A stretch of DNA of 64,000 bases from Stomoxys calcitrans (GCF_963082655.1 NC_081556.1:66951727-67015726), one strand, 5' to 3'; shown: positions 43,720 to 54,043, counted from the first letter of the stretch. Program-made: numbers and translations. Notes: generated by a model from the sequence alone, not told the origin.

Positions 43720-44090
43720 TTATTTCTTACACCACACAAGAATGACTGGAGCTTATTGTCTGTTGCTTATATTTTTGTATTAAGTTTCTATATACTGGTG
43801 CACGGTGGTCTGTATCCGTTTTGTAGTTCATACGTTCGTCAGTTGGGGTGTTAATTATGTGCAGCATTTCTGATGTGTATCTCCTTTTGAAGTTAGGTTC
43901 TTGGGATAATATCTTGACGTTCTTGAAATTTGGTACATGTCCTCGAGTTGCACAGTGGATGTGAGTGCAGTGTTCTTTTTTTGCTATTGATCCGATTTAT
44001 GAGCGGAAAACCTTGTCTTTAGTTTCGATTTTGTAGTGCCAATATATGCCATGGTATAAATTGGACTTGTCCACATCTCAGCTTATCTTT
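43720..44090 (-). pseudogene. Penelope-like element GIY-YIG endonuclease remnant
   Basis: Minus-strand reading near 44060: GIYWHYKIETKDKVFRS, stop, IGSIAKKEHCTHIHCATRGH, VPNFKNVKILSQEPNFKRRY, TSEMLHIINTPTDERMNYKT, DTDHRAPVYRNLIQKY. This is the C-terminal endonuclease of PLE proteins: GIY start, a Glu-His after it, and the NFKRR...EM...I end. The second half of GIY-YIG is altered to a stop-containing stretch. Upstream (44100-44330) weak homology (KLRCGQVQF...) continues. Followed downstream by the hammerhead. Confidence 0.7.
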
Positions 44091-44494
44091 TATACAACGT
44101 TCGATTTTTTCTCTTTTCTTATCCTGGTTATCCCGGTATCCTGGTTTTAGTCTTGCTTAATAGACTATTGTCAGTATTGCCGCTTTTTAGTGCCAGTAGG
44201 TATGAGACCTTGTTGTAAATGTTGGAGTTACCATCTGTCCGAAAAGTCTGAAAATGTGTTGTCCTTTTATAAATTCTTGGTGCAACTTCCTTCGTATCCT
44301 TGTCCTTTTTGTATTAGAAGCGTCAGAATTCTAATGTGAAAGTTATATATGTGAAGTTATATAATGTTCTCGGAATTTTTGTGAGTGTGAACTATGTGGT
44401 ATGCGTTCTTTGTTGTGTTAAAAATGAAAATTGGTATAATACCTGCCTGGAATAGAATTCAAAACGAAAATCAACGAATAATATATTAAAGACA

Positions 44495-44600
44495 CAGAAT
44501 TACTACTAGTCTCGTTCGATGTCGTATCCTTGTTCCCCAGTGTTCCTGCCAATATGGCAATATCGACAATAAAGGAGAAATGAACTATTATTCATAGCCA
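44495..44600 (+). pseudogene. Penelope-like RT scrap, opposite orientation
   Basis: Plus-strand reading LLVSFDVVSLFPSVPANMAI, STIKEK, stop. VSFDVVSLFPSVP is the RT A-box motif (catalytic Asp in FDV) of Penelope-like elements. It faces away from the endonuclease part, suggesting 5' inversion of the element or two partial copies. Confidence 0.68.
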
Positions 44601-44647
44601 ATAAAAGTAAGTATACAAAATTTCCAATGGATGTACTTATAGAGATG

Positions 44648-45850
44648 AAAAGGTTAGGTTAGGTTGAAAAGAGGGTGCAGATATTAATCCGCCCCATGCC
44701 ACTATGGACATACACCTAAGCTAGTAATCTAAAAAGAAAATTTAAAGTTAGGAATTCCGTGCTACTTACAAAATCCTTAATTGTTTTCAATGCCACTCTC
44801 CTAAGTTGGTTCATGTCTCCACCTAAGTACCGTTATCTGTTGGACGCGAAAGCCGGGCAATGACAAAGGAAATGCTCCAACGTCTCATCATCTTCCCCGA
44901 ATGCCCTACACATGCTAACAGCTAACACTTGCCGCACCGACTTTACATAAGTGAGCTCATAGTCGTATATCACACTCGATATTCTCGCGTTAGCACTAAC
45001 CACTTCACGCACTCCGTGATCGCCCGGATCTCCGCCTGCAGGACCTGCAGTCTAAAACAGATCTTAGTCCCTGGGTTCTCAATGTAAAACCCCAGGCCCA
45101 CTCTGTCCTTTAGCTTTGATCCATCCGTGTAACATGACCTTCCAGATGGCAATATTCGGTTCCGTCAGTCCAAGACTGTGCCGATGGCAGCAGAGCGTCG
45201 CACTTGACTTCAAGGTTCACCTCAGGTATCCGATCGGAAACCTCTTCCCTTCCTTCCAGGTCTCCTATCGTCGCCTCGATTATACCGCGATGGTATGAGC
45301 TGCTCCCATCCTCCCATCCCGATGGGAGAATGGGTCGGATATCTAGAATAGTCTCCAGTGCCCTAGTGGGTGTGGTCCTCATCGCTCCGCCAAAACAACA
45401 TGTTCTCTGAACCTATTGTATGGTCCTTATGTTGCACTTTTTCTCCATAGAACTTTTTCTCCAAACTATTAAGGCGTAAGTAAGTATTGGTCTAATCACG
45501 CTCCTGTAGACCCAGTGGACTATCCTAGAAATCAGGCCCCATTTCAGGCGTACTGCCCGTCTACATAGTGCCCAACATCTGTGAGCCTTCTCAGTACGCT
45601 CCTGAATGTGACACTTCCAATTATGTTTCCTGTCCAAGATCACACCTTTTTGACCTTCTCAGATATCGAAATCGTCTTATTTAGGAAACGTAGTGGGTTA
45701 AATTCGTCCACCTTCGTCTTCCTCGTGAACAGGCATATTTCAGTCTTCTCTGGGTTAACATTGAGACCTCTGGGTCTAGCCCAGTCATATGTCATATGCA
45801 AGACCCTTTCGGCCCTTCTGCATAGCTTGTTCGGTAAAGCAGATGTAGCC
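44648..45850 (-). pseudogene. Element C 3' half: RT thumb, RNase H, 3' UTR
   Basis: In minus-strand order: WARPRGLNVNPEKTEICLFT (RT after the YADD), NKTISISEKVKKVILDRKHN, VHWVYRSVIRPILTYALIVW (45413-45643), MRTTPTRALETILDIRPI (45110-45382), SCYTDGSKLKDRVGLGFYIENPGT (RNase H, 44970-45152), a decayed Cys/His tail, then 3' UTR ending 'aggttgaaaagagggtgcag' reversed at 44648. A 58-aa segment is missing between IRPI and EDGSSSYH. Frames broken at several points. Confidence 0.82.
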
Positions 45851-46187
45851 CTATGCAGCCTTCGAAATGCATGCTGATGCTCGGCGAATGGAAATTGTCC
45901 AACGAGAGGAGCGGGAGGAGTAGTCCCTCATGCGTCTTGGCTACTGATGAGAGAAGGGAGATCGGTCTGTACGACTCCCCCATGCTGGTATTCTTTCCAG
46001 GTTTTAGCAGCGGGATCAGACTGTCCTTCTGCCAAACATCGCGTACTATGATAGTGTTCGGATAGACTGAGGACAGTTGTACGGTACTCGACTTCAGGCA
46101 AATCCAAATTCTTCAGCATAAGTGTAGAGATTCTGTCTGGGACCAGCGACTTGGCGCCACGGATGAAATTTTTAGCTTCATGCATGG
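45851..46187 (-). pseudogene. Jockey-type RT fragment fused to element C
   Basis: Minus-strand blocks: FIRGAKSLVPDRISTLMLKN, LDLPEVEYRTTVLSLSEHYH (45928-46185), GESYRPISLLSSVAKTHEGL (45792-45983) and EHQHAFRRLHRATSALPNKL. This is the first RT block of a Jockey-superfamily element and differs from the element C RT seen at 20640-20760. At about 45850 it passes without a break into PNKLCRRAERVLHM, which is element C. Chimeric joint of two families. Confidence 0.7.
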
Positions 46188-46697
46188 TTGTTGTTGAAGC
46201 AGTTTATTGTACACTGAGGCGGCAGCCTGCTGCCATAGGATTGCACGGTAATTTGTGATGGCTGTCCAGCGGCACGGAGATCACGGATACCACGAATGGC
46301 TCCCCTTCTAGTCTTTCAACTCTCGGGTCAATAAATTGACGTTCATCTAAGGAAAATACCTCAAAAATATCGCCAGCATTTTTTATTAAAAAAAAGAATG
46401 TTTTAGCAAGCAAAAAAAAACCAACCAAAACAAAAATCAGCTGTTTTTGTGCAAGTTTCTTTTGCTTGCAAATTTTTTAAAGAGAGTAATATGGCTCTTA
46501 CTCTCCTGCAAATTTTTACTGGAAAAGTACGCGAACAGACCTTGATATACCATCAAAATTTACACAAAAAAAAACCGTGGAACAATATTTTTTCAACTGT
46601 GGAGCACTTGTTTTCGTGTACAGCGTCGGTTTTACGTATCGAAACGATCCAACATTCCCTTTCCATATGCAAGTGTGACTACAACAACAACAAATAG
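46188..46697 (-). repeat. SINE-like (GTT)n/(CAA)n repeat, two modules
   Basis: 46188-46290 starts 'ggttgttgttgaagcagttt', 'attgtacactgaggcggcag', 'ctgctgccataggattgcac'. At 46672-46697 the end reads 'gtgtgactacaacaacaaca', the (CAA)n tail seen at 8900-8940. What lies between (46291-46671) is AT-rich and not assigned. Confidence 0.5.
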
Positions 46698-46719
46698 CAC
46701 CTAGATCTATATACAAATT

Positions 46720-47060
46720 TTATCTCAATAAATTTAACAAAATATTCAAGCTTTTGGTTTTATTTTTAATTATTTTTTATAAATATAATGAAAATAATAA
46801 AAATTTTTATTAATTTTATGAAAATTTTTCCTAAATCTTATGAAAAATGTTCATTATTATTATGAATGTTTGCCACAAATGTTGTGACAACTTTTCATCA
46901 ACTAGTTGTTTGATTTTCATAAATATTATGACATGTTTAACTGAATTGAAATTTATAAAACGTTTTCATAAATGTTATGAAAAGTTTCATGGGGACGTAT
47001 ATAAATATTATTTTCGTAATGTTATGACAAAATCATTAATATCATGAACATTCTGCTTTC
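46720..47060. repeat. AT-rich degenerate repeats (TTATGAAAA type)
   Basis: Many copies of 'tttcataaatgttatgaaaa' and 'aatattatgac' variants in both senses. Low-complexity, probably of simple-repeat or MITE origin. Confidence 0.45.
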
Positions 47061-47194
47061 TATGTACGAGGTTGGATAGGTCCAAATTTGACAACTTTGA
47101 CACTTTGTATCTCACGCTGTATTACAAATATAGACCAACAATCCTATTTTCATAAAAGCACAAATGCTTACAACATTTTTTACCGCTTAGGCCT

Positions 47195-47530
47195 AGTACT
47201 GACTTTATTCACAGTAAAAATCCCTATTAAATTATTGCGAAATTCGGTGGACTTTTTTCTTTGTCAGAATACAAACAAAAGTCTAACAACAACACACAAC
47301 AATATAGAAGCAGAGTTGATTCGCCCCTTTTCCATTCCAGCATTTAATTACATTTGCAATTGAAATTGTGTGAAATTTGTCATTAGCAAAGACATGTCGC
47401 TACAATTTTGCTCAAAGAATTCAGTACCACTTGTACGGAATGTGTTCGCATTTACTTCGTAGCCATTTTTTTTATAGTGCGTTTTGACAGTTGTTCGTGT
47501 GAAAAATCGAAGTCAGTACTAGGCTTTAGA
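47195..47530 (-). mobile_element. MITE-2, reverse copy (TIR CCTAGTACTGACTT)
   Basis: Bounded by CCTAGTACTGACTTTATTCA (about 47201) and its complement ending 'gaagtcagtactaggcttta' (about 47510-47527). The interior includes 'attcagtaccacttgtacgg', the reverse of 'ccgttgaagtggtactgagt' at 58700. About 330 bp, non-coding. Confidence 0.68.
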
Positions 47531-47914
47531 CCAACAAATAAGTTTTGAACTTATTTCCATTATTAAATTGCAACGGCAAGCCTGCATTGTACTACAGTTC
47601 TGGGAAAGGAAGCAGCACGCGCCGAAAAAAATTAAAAATATACCACCACAGCGTCGAGCCTGTGCCAGAAAAATATATGTATGCCACGCTGTGGCGGTTT
47701 ATAAATTTCTTTGGCTTCTAATCTTGTTACCAATTCTCTTGCTTTTTGCTTAACAAAATTTATTACGTTATTTAAATAGAATTGGTAAAGGCGTCGGTGG
47801 ACTATTGCGTGCATGAGGGACAAGCAACCATGAGGTAAGGAGTCAGAGACCATTCCAAAAAAAAAGTTTTTTTTTAAATATATATTTTTTTTTGACTTCG
47901 CATATATTTTTATT
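47531..47914. other. Unassigned
   Basis: No recognised family. ORFs of 61 and 73 aa have no domain. Ends in poly-T next to the Tc1-like element. Confidence 0.3.
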
Positions 47915-47916
47915 TA

Positions 47917-47943
47917 CAGCGGTCAAAAAAAGTATTCATCATT
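47917..47943 (+). repeat. Left outer TIR of Tc1-like element
   Basis: Starts CAGCGGTCAAAAAAAGTATT; perfect complement of 49359-49385. Confidence 0.95.
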
Positions 47944-48118
47944 AGCAAAATTGATAATAAATTCACTTATTTTGGGCAATTGAAGAAAATTTAAAGTAAA
48001 CAAATAATGCAGTTTTATGCAATAGTTTATTTTTCGTAATATGTTTTAAAATAAATTCAAAAAATAAATTTAATTAGCGCAAAAAATGCAATTTTATATA
48101 ATAACACCAAAAACAGAA

Positions 48119-48138
48119 CAAAAAAAGTATTCATCATT
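48119..48138 (+). repeat. Left inner direct repeat
   Basis: CAAAAAAAGTATTCATCATT, identical to the inner 20 bp of the outer TIR; probable second transposase binding site. Confidence 0.9.
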
Positions 48139-48266
48139 GATGTGCTATCATCAAAGTCAAATTCAAATATTATTTGGGAATCCCCCTTTTCTGTTTTATT
48201 TAGTAAAGGAGGCTTTGCCCTTGACAGCAAATATTTAATTTCATTGAAAATATAGTTTTTGTCAAA

Positions 48267-49124
48267 ATGGGTCGTAAGCAAAACGAGGTTTCTGATGAGG
48301 TAAAAGTTTTGATAATAAAACACCACAGGAATGGTTTAACTCAAAAAACTATCAGTGAAATATTAAATAGACCACGATCTACTATACAATCCATCATCAG
48401 AAAGTGGACAGAAACGAAAACTGTTGACAATAAACCAAGATCTGGTCGACCAAAAGCACTTTCAGTTGGAGATGTGCGTTGGCTAGTGCGGCAAGTTCAG
48501 AAAACTCCGAAGACAAATGCGACCATTCTTCGTAAAAACACTATGGAATATTTAGGGAAGGAAGTTACTACACAAACAATTCAAAATACACTCAAAAGGC
48601 ATAGTTACAGAGGAAGAACTGCACGTAAGAAGCCCTTTATAAATAAAATAAACCGAGTGAAAAGGCTAAACTTCGCAAAAATGTATGTAAAACAGCCCGA
48701 ATCATTTTGGAAAACAGTCATTTTTGCAGACGAGAGCAAGTTTAATCTTTTTGGGTGCGATGGATTAAAGAGGAATTTAAAAGATAGTGCTGTAAAACTT
48801 GGGCTTGGTAATAACTTTCAATATTATCAAGATAATGACCCCAAACATTCTGCTTTAAATACCAAGATGTGGATGCTGTATAACTGCCCCAAAGTAATTA
48901 AAACTCCTCCTCAAAGTCCCGACTTGAACCCAATTGAAAATCTTTGGGAACATCTCGAACGCAAATTGAGAACGCGCAATTTTTCGAGCAAGAGTCAAAT
49001 GCAACAGGTGATAATGGAGGAATGGACTAATATAGACCAAAATATAACCGCTAAATTAGTCCAATCGATGTCAAACCGTTTAAAAGAAGTTATAAGACGC
49101 GGTGGTCGAATAACAAAGTATTAA
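48267..49124 (+). CDS. Tc1-like transposase, internally shortened
   Basis: Encodes a 285-aa DDE transposase that would bind the IR/DR ends and cut and paste the element at TA sites in the nucleus. N-terminal paired-type double helix-turn-helix: LTQKTISEILNRPRSTIQSI (about residues 25-45), the AT-hook-like SGRPKAL (about 59-65), then the second helix-turn-helix to about 125. Catalytic part: first Asp in FADESKFNLFG (about 152), second in YYQDNDPKHS, third acidic residue in SPDLNPIENLWEHL; 34 residues lie between the last two (DD34E). Between the first and second Asp there are only 33 residues where Tc1 and Sleeping Beauty have about 90, so roughly 57 residues (about 170 bp) were lost in frame at GCDGL. 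Full-length relatives are near 340 aa. The start ATG at 48267 follows 'tttgtcaaa' and fits the family N-terminus. Likely inactive, perhaps able to bind DNA. Confidence 0.93.
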   Translation: MGRKQNEVSDEVKVLIIKHHRNGLTQKTISEILNRPRSTIQSIIRKWTETKTVDNKPRSGRPKALSVGDVRWLVRQVQKTPKTNATILRKNTMEYLGKEVTTQTIQNTLKRHSYRGRTARKKPFINKINRVKRLNFAKMYVKQPESFWKTVIFADESKFNLFGCDGLKRNLKDSAVKLGLGNNFQYYQDNDPKHSALNTKMWMLYNCPKVIKTPPQSPDLNPIENLWEHLERKLRTRNFSSKSQMQQVIMEEWTNIDQNITAKLVQSMSNRLKEVIRRGGRITKY

Positions 49125-49163
49125 TTTTTTTAAATTATGTTATTTATTTTTTTGTTTTTTTGC

Positions 49164-49183
49164 AATGATGAATACTTTTTTTG
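49164..49183 (-). repeat. Right inner direct repeat
   Basis: Complement of CAAAAAAAGTATTCATCATT; 195 bp inside the right outer TIR. Confidence 0.9.
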
Positions 49184-49358
49184 TTTAATTTTTTGTGTTC
49201 AGCTGTAAAATGGCCCTTTTTGTTCCAATAAATACTATTTTTTCTTTAAAAACAATGAAATTGTGTACATATATATCACACAAGCACTACTGCATCATTA
49301 GTTTAATATGTTTTTATTCCAATTGTCTTTTGTAGACTTATTAAAAAAAAAAACATTG

Positions 49359-49385
49359 AATGATGAATACTTTTTTTGACCGCTG
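49359..49385 (-). repeat. Right outer TIR of Tc1-like element
   Basis: Ends 'tactttttttgaccgctg' and is followed by TA; pairs perfectly with the left TIR. Confidence 0.95.
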
Positions 49386-49387
49386 TA

Positions 49388-49940
49388 TTTACTTTTTTTT
49401 TACTATGATACTAATTTTTGGTTTCAGAAAACTCTATTTTTTTCTATTTTATGAATGTATATCAAAGTCATGAATTTGTAAAACAAGTGATGTGGAAGAA
49501 CAAAAAATAAGGGAAAAATAAATTTTCTGATACAGATTGAAAAAATGCTAAAGACTCTCATCACACAGTATGAAGGTGTCCTATGACGAATGAAACTAAC
49601 AAATCACAAATCAAAATAGCACATGTAATTTTTTGGTTTAGAGCATGCTCTATTCCTTCTGACAAAAACATAAAGAAATTAGCTGTTTTTGTTGTCAGTC
49701 GAATGAAAGCAACCCCAAATTAAATTGTCACAAATTTATGAATGACTCAGCTTTCTCAAAACTTAAACAAATTACGCATTAAAAAAACAGCTTTTGCTCA
49801 AATTTGAAGGTTATGTAATAGGAAAATAACATACAGCTGTGATAGCAAAAATGATGAATCATATGTTAGTTGACAATTTTAACAAACATTTTCAATTACA
49901 TGTGAATACAAAAAGTGGTATGTCATAAAACATATACATG
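49388..49940. other. Unassigned AT-rich sequence
   Basis: No recognised family or gene. Poly-T and poly-A runs near the transposon end. Confidence 0.3.
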
Positions 49941-50082
49941 CCGTGTAATAGCAGCAGTAGTTCTGCAATTTTAGAGCAGCAGGATTACAGCTGAAAGGTC
50001 TGTTGTTTGCTGAAAATGACTGCTGCTTAATTATGAAGGGAATGTTAGAAGAAAATATAAAATACAAATGTAAATGTGTGTC
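49941..50082 (+). repeat. Repeat family E, copy 3, left piece
   Basis: 'agcagcagtagttctgcaat', 'ctgctgcttaattatgaagg' and 'aaatgtgtgtc' as in copy 2, cut by the element C insertion. The sequence resumes at 54044. Confidence 0.75.
50072..50082 (+). repeat. Target-site duplication of element C, left
   Basis: AAATGTGTGTC, exact copy at 54044-54054. In intact repeat E (36839-36851) this sequence occurs once. Confidence 0.85.
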
Positions 50083-50180
50083 CCCTGAGTCTTCATGGAG
50101 GACTGTGACTTCCAAAAGGAGGCCACAGCCATCACGGAAGGGGTCGCTGAGAATGGTAAGTAGCCGCCTCTTACGCCAGA

Positions 50181-51317
50181 GTGGCAAGGAAGCACAACAG
50201 TGATGAGCTGGCTTATGCAGTCATCAATATCGGCTGTGCATCCGGTAGGATTCTACCAGATCATTGGTCCCAAGTGGAGGATCTGGTTAACGATCGGATT
50301 TTTGAACATGTGTGGAACTCTGTAGAGGGTCCACCCATACTAATGATGGGCTGCGAGTTTAGAGGGGGCATCTTTACGATGCGTTTTCCGTCGGCGGAAT
50401 GTATTGATACCCTAAAACAGTTCGTCAGAGGTATGCACGCTCCCTGGGAGGGCGTAAAACTCGACCTGGTGAGAAAGATGGATATCCCCCAGCTCACAAA
50501 GGCTACGGTCTTCATTATAGGATGGGGCAGTAAATTTGCGACGGAACGCATGTTGGGATTCTTGGGCAAACAAAACAAAGGTTTGGTCGCAGAGAAGTGG
50601 GAGGAAGGAACTTTCTTTGTGGTTGGCATTGATAAATCTCCGTGACAAGTTTGGCTAAGACTAAAGGCATGGCCCACTACGGGAGCAAAGCTGTCTTTTT
50701 CAAGATTGGAAAGACTAGGAAAGGTAGAAATTTTCATTCTACGACATCAGGCCATGCAGTGGCAGGTGACTCAACACCGCCCAACAAACAGGGGGCCGAC
50801 AACGAGACAACGGCATCTCTTAATATTGGAAAGATTAGGAGAAGCAATGATTCCAACACTAAAATATCAAGCAGTGCAGTGTCGAGAGACCCAACACAGC
50901 CTAACAAACAGGAACCCGACGACATAAAGATTCGGAATACTGGGATAGGTTAAGATCCTAATATTGAAACATTAGGCAGCGCAGCGACAGGAGACTCAAT
51001 GCAACCCAACGAACAGGGAGCCGATGATGGTACCATCACCTACTCCCAAGAAACCCATTTACTTAAGATTTCATAGGCAAAGATCCTAGTATTGAAACAT
51101 CAGGCAGTACAGGGAATGGAAACCCAATAAAGCTTAACGAACAGTGACCCGACGATAGAACTATTACCGACTTTATAAAAAGTCGGAAGACTAGACTAGA
51201 ACCTAAAACGATGACATCAGGCAGTGCAATAACGGGAAAGTCAATGCAGTCTAACGAACAGGGAGCGGACTATGAGACCATTACCCTCTTCCAAGAAGCC
51301 CATTTACTGGAGGACCA
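50181..51317 (+). pseudogene. Element C ORF1 with C-terminal tandem repeats
   Basis: Open block 50181-50645 (154 aa): MARKHNSDELAYAVINIGCA, VNDRIFEHVWNSVEGPPILM, RGGIFTMRFPSAECIDTLKQ, FVRGMHAPWEGVKLDLVRKM and WGSKFATERMLGFLGKQNKG. Its putative role is binding the element RNA. A shift at 50640 leads into MTSLAKTKGMAHYGSKAVFF (50642-50953). From 50702 five diverged units spaced 105-128 bp follow (anchor positions 50751, 50871, 50976, 51104, 51221), each encoding about 40 residues with SG/SSA, QPN or PNKQ and DD. Frame breaks occur within the array. No zinc knuckles visible. Confidence 0.75.
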
Positions 51318-53895
51318 ATGATTGAGGTAATCCAGATAAACCACCACCACCACTACACTCGCTCTGATGAAGAAAATCAGCAAGGGCAAGATTCATATTG
51401 CCTTAATTCAGAAGCCATGGACAACCCGGAACAAAGTTTCTGGACTGAACCATATGAACTACCAATTATTCTATGCTAACACTGGTACTCGGCGAAGGCC
51501 CGGCGTTTTCATAAAAATTTGAATTATATATATTCTCCAGAGTTGTTAACGCCTGATGCAACAGTGGTGAGACAGGGAGTAGGTGGAGCATACCTGGCAT
51601 CACTTTATCTGCCTTTCGACTCTCCGATACCGCCACCCACGTCGGAGCTGCAACGGCTGGTGAAGAAAGCAAAATAATAAAAAAGGATGCGATGCGAACT
51701 CTCACCACTTTTCGTGGGGTAGTACCAACACTAATAAGTGGGGCCAAGCCTTGGGAAAGTTCTTGAACACTAACGAACTAATAACACTTAATATTGGTAA
51801 CACCGCTACCTTTGTTAATAGGATTAGGGAGGAGGTATGAGATGTGACGATATCTTCCGAAAATCTAATCGGTGAGGTTCAGGATTGGAGGGTCTCCATG
51901 GAACACTCTTTCTCTGTTCATCGCTACATTAGGTTTAGAATAGCACGGCCAACACTGAATCCGATAAGGTCCGGGATAAGTTGAAAACCAACTGGACAAA
52001 ATTCAGAAGAAGACTTGGGCAAGATAATTTAAATTGTCCAAGCATAGAGGACATTGACGAAAATGTCAACAGGATAACGACTGCACTAGTGGGGTCCTTC
52101 GAATAGTTGTCATCTTCGGCAAAAGAAATCAGCCCAAGAAAAACCCTGGATGGCCAGGCAAATTCGCAATATTGGGAAAGTGGTCCGCAGACTTTTAACA
52201 GAGCACGTCGGAAAGAGGCGGAAGTTTATTGGGATGTGTATAACACCCGGCTCAAGGAAGTTTTTCTGCGAACAGGTCGATAGCGTTAATAACGCCGCCA
52301 AAACAGAAAATTTTCTCTCAAAAGCCCATGTCCAAACTGAAACTTTAGTAGACGACATGGAAGTGAGAGCAGAGACAACGGAGGACAAAAGTTTATAATA
52401 ACGGAATTTATGATGAAGGAATCTTTGAGGACTTCAAACCATTTAAGTCGACCGGACCTGATGGAATATTTCCGGCGCTACTACAGAGAGAGGCAGGCTA
52501 TCTGGCGTCTGGCCAAAATTTTCACAGCGTGCCTAGGACTTGCATATATTCTGAAGCCTGACAGGAGGCAAGGGTGGTGTTTATACCCAAGCCCGACAAG
52601 GCAAGTTATGCGACACCAAATGCCTACAGACCCATATGCCTTACGTCCTTTCTACTCAAAACCATGGAACGTATTGTGGACACCATGATAAAGAGTAGGG
52701 CATCCAGCGAACTGCTCGAATACAAACAGCATGCCCATGTCAAGGGAAGATCGGTGGAGACTGCCCTGCACGAGGTTGTGCATAAAATAGAAGAATAATT
52801 CGATGCCAAAACGTACACACTGGCGGTATGCATTGACATCGAGGGCTAACAATGTGCGGACTGATCCAATATAATATAACCCAATATAATATTTCTAAGG
52901 GGTAAGGATCCACGTTTCCTAAATAAGACGATTTCGATATCTGACAAGGTCAAATACTTAGGTGTGATCTTGGACAGGCAACTGAATTGGAAGTGTCACA
53001 TTCAGAAGCGTACTAAGAAGGCTCACAGATGTTGGGCACTACGTAGACGGGCCGTAGGCTCGAAATGTGTCCTGAATCCTAGGATAGTCCACTGGCTCTA
53101 CATGAGCGTGATTCGACCACTTAAGCCTCAGTAGTTTAGAAAAAAGTGCAACATAAGGACCATACAACGGGTTCAGAGAACATGTTGTCTTGGCATAGGC
53201 GGAACGATGAGGACCACGCCCAATAGGGCACTGGAGACTATTCTAGATATCCGACCCATTTACATACAGATTAAGTGGGAGGCAGCCACTGCGGCTATGA
53301 GACTAAAGGCGATGAGAGAATGGATTGAGGATGGGAGCAGCTCATACCATCGCGGTATAATCGAGGCGACGATAGGAAACCTGGAAGGAAGGAAAGAGGT
53401 TTTCAATCGGATACCTGAGATGAACCTTGAAGTCTAGTGCGAGTCACTGCTGCTAGAGGCACAGTCATGGATTGACGGGACCCTAGTGTTGCCATCTGGA
53501 AGATCATGTTACACGGATGGATCAAAGTTAGAGGACATAGTGGGCCTGGGGTTTTACATTGAGAACCCAGGGACTGATGAAATCTGTTTTAGACTGCCTG
53601 ACCATAATACGGTCCTGTAGGCGGAGATTCGGGCGATCACGGAGTGCGTGAAGTGGTGTGGTGCTAACGCGAGGATGTCGAGTGTGATATAGGACTACGA
53701 GCTTACTTATGTAAAATCGGTGCGGCAAGTGATAGCATGTGTAGGGCATGCGGGGAAGATGATGAGACGTTGGAACATTTCCTTTGTCATTGCCCGGCTT
53801 TCGCGTCCAACAGATACCGGCACTTAGGTGGAGACACAATATCAGACATGAACTAACTTAGGGGAGTGGTATTGAAAACAATTAAGGATTTTGTA
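51318..53895 (+). pseudogene. Element C ORF2: endonuclease, RT, RNase H, Cys/His tail
   Basis: Starts MIEVIQINHHH at 51318, directly after ORF1. Endonuclease pieces: NYQLFYANTGTR-like (other frame), FHKNLNYIYSPELLTPDATV and VRQGVGGAYLASLYLPFDSP (51505-51640). Linker near 52000 (DNLNCPSIEDIDENVNRITT). RT: VFIPKPDKASYATPNAYRPI, CLTSFLLKTMERIVDTMIKS and HAHVKGRSVETALHEVVHKI (52574-52798), then IDIEG, after which the palm with YADD is gone: at about 52860-52910 the text jumps to FLNKTISISDKVKYLGVIL. RNase H: WIDGTLVLPSGRSCYTDGSK (53470-53525). Tail: MCRACGEDDETLEHFLCHCP (53731-53790), a CX2CX8HX4C motif. Several stops and shifts. The plus ORF 53207-53437 is part of it. Confidence 0.8.
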
Positions 53896-54043
53896 AGTAT
53901 CACGTAATTCCTAACTTAAAATTTTCTTTTTAGAGGTTACTTTATAGTTTTTAGAGCGCACAACAAACCGATTACTGGCTTATGTGTAAGTCCATAGTGG
54001 CATGGAGCGGATTAATATATGCACCCTCTTTTCAACCTAACCT

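Larger units (their letters stand above)
47917..49385 (+). mobile_element. Tc1-like transposon with IR/DR ends
   Basis: 1,469 bp flanked by TA (47915-47916 and 49386-49387). Perfect 27-bp terminal inverted repeats, CAGCGGTCAAAAAAAGTATT and so on (47917-47943 and 49359-49385). Each end has a second copy of the last 20 bp of the repeat, CAAAAAAAGTATTCATCATT (48119-48138 and, reversed, 49164-49183). The offset between outer and inner copy is exactly 195 bp on both sides. This is the IR/DR plan known from Sleeping Beauty, Minos-like and other Tc1 elements. One uninterrupted transposase ORF inside. The identical ends suggest fairly recent movement. Confidence 0.95.
50083..54043 (+). mobile_element. 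Element C, most complete copy (LOA/I-type non-LTR)
   Basis: About 3.96 kb between 11-bp target duplications, with ORF1, ORF2 (endonuclease, RT, RNase H, Cys/His tail) and a 3' UTR of about 130 bp ending 'ctcttttcaacctaacctaa' without a poly-A tail. Possibly 5'-truncated: the ORF1 N-terminus present at 16600-17060 is largely missing. The RT core is deleted. The domain order fits I-superfamily elements with RNase H; LOA-like is my best guess. Confidence 0.85.

Noticed and set aside
48057..48326. 89-aa minus-strand ORF across the Tc1-like 5' end
   Set aside because: Covers AT-rich UTR, an inner repeat and the transposase start; no domain.
50261..50737. 158-aa minus-strand ORF
   Set aside because: Shadow of element C ORF1 on the plus strand.
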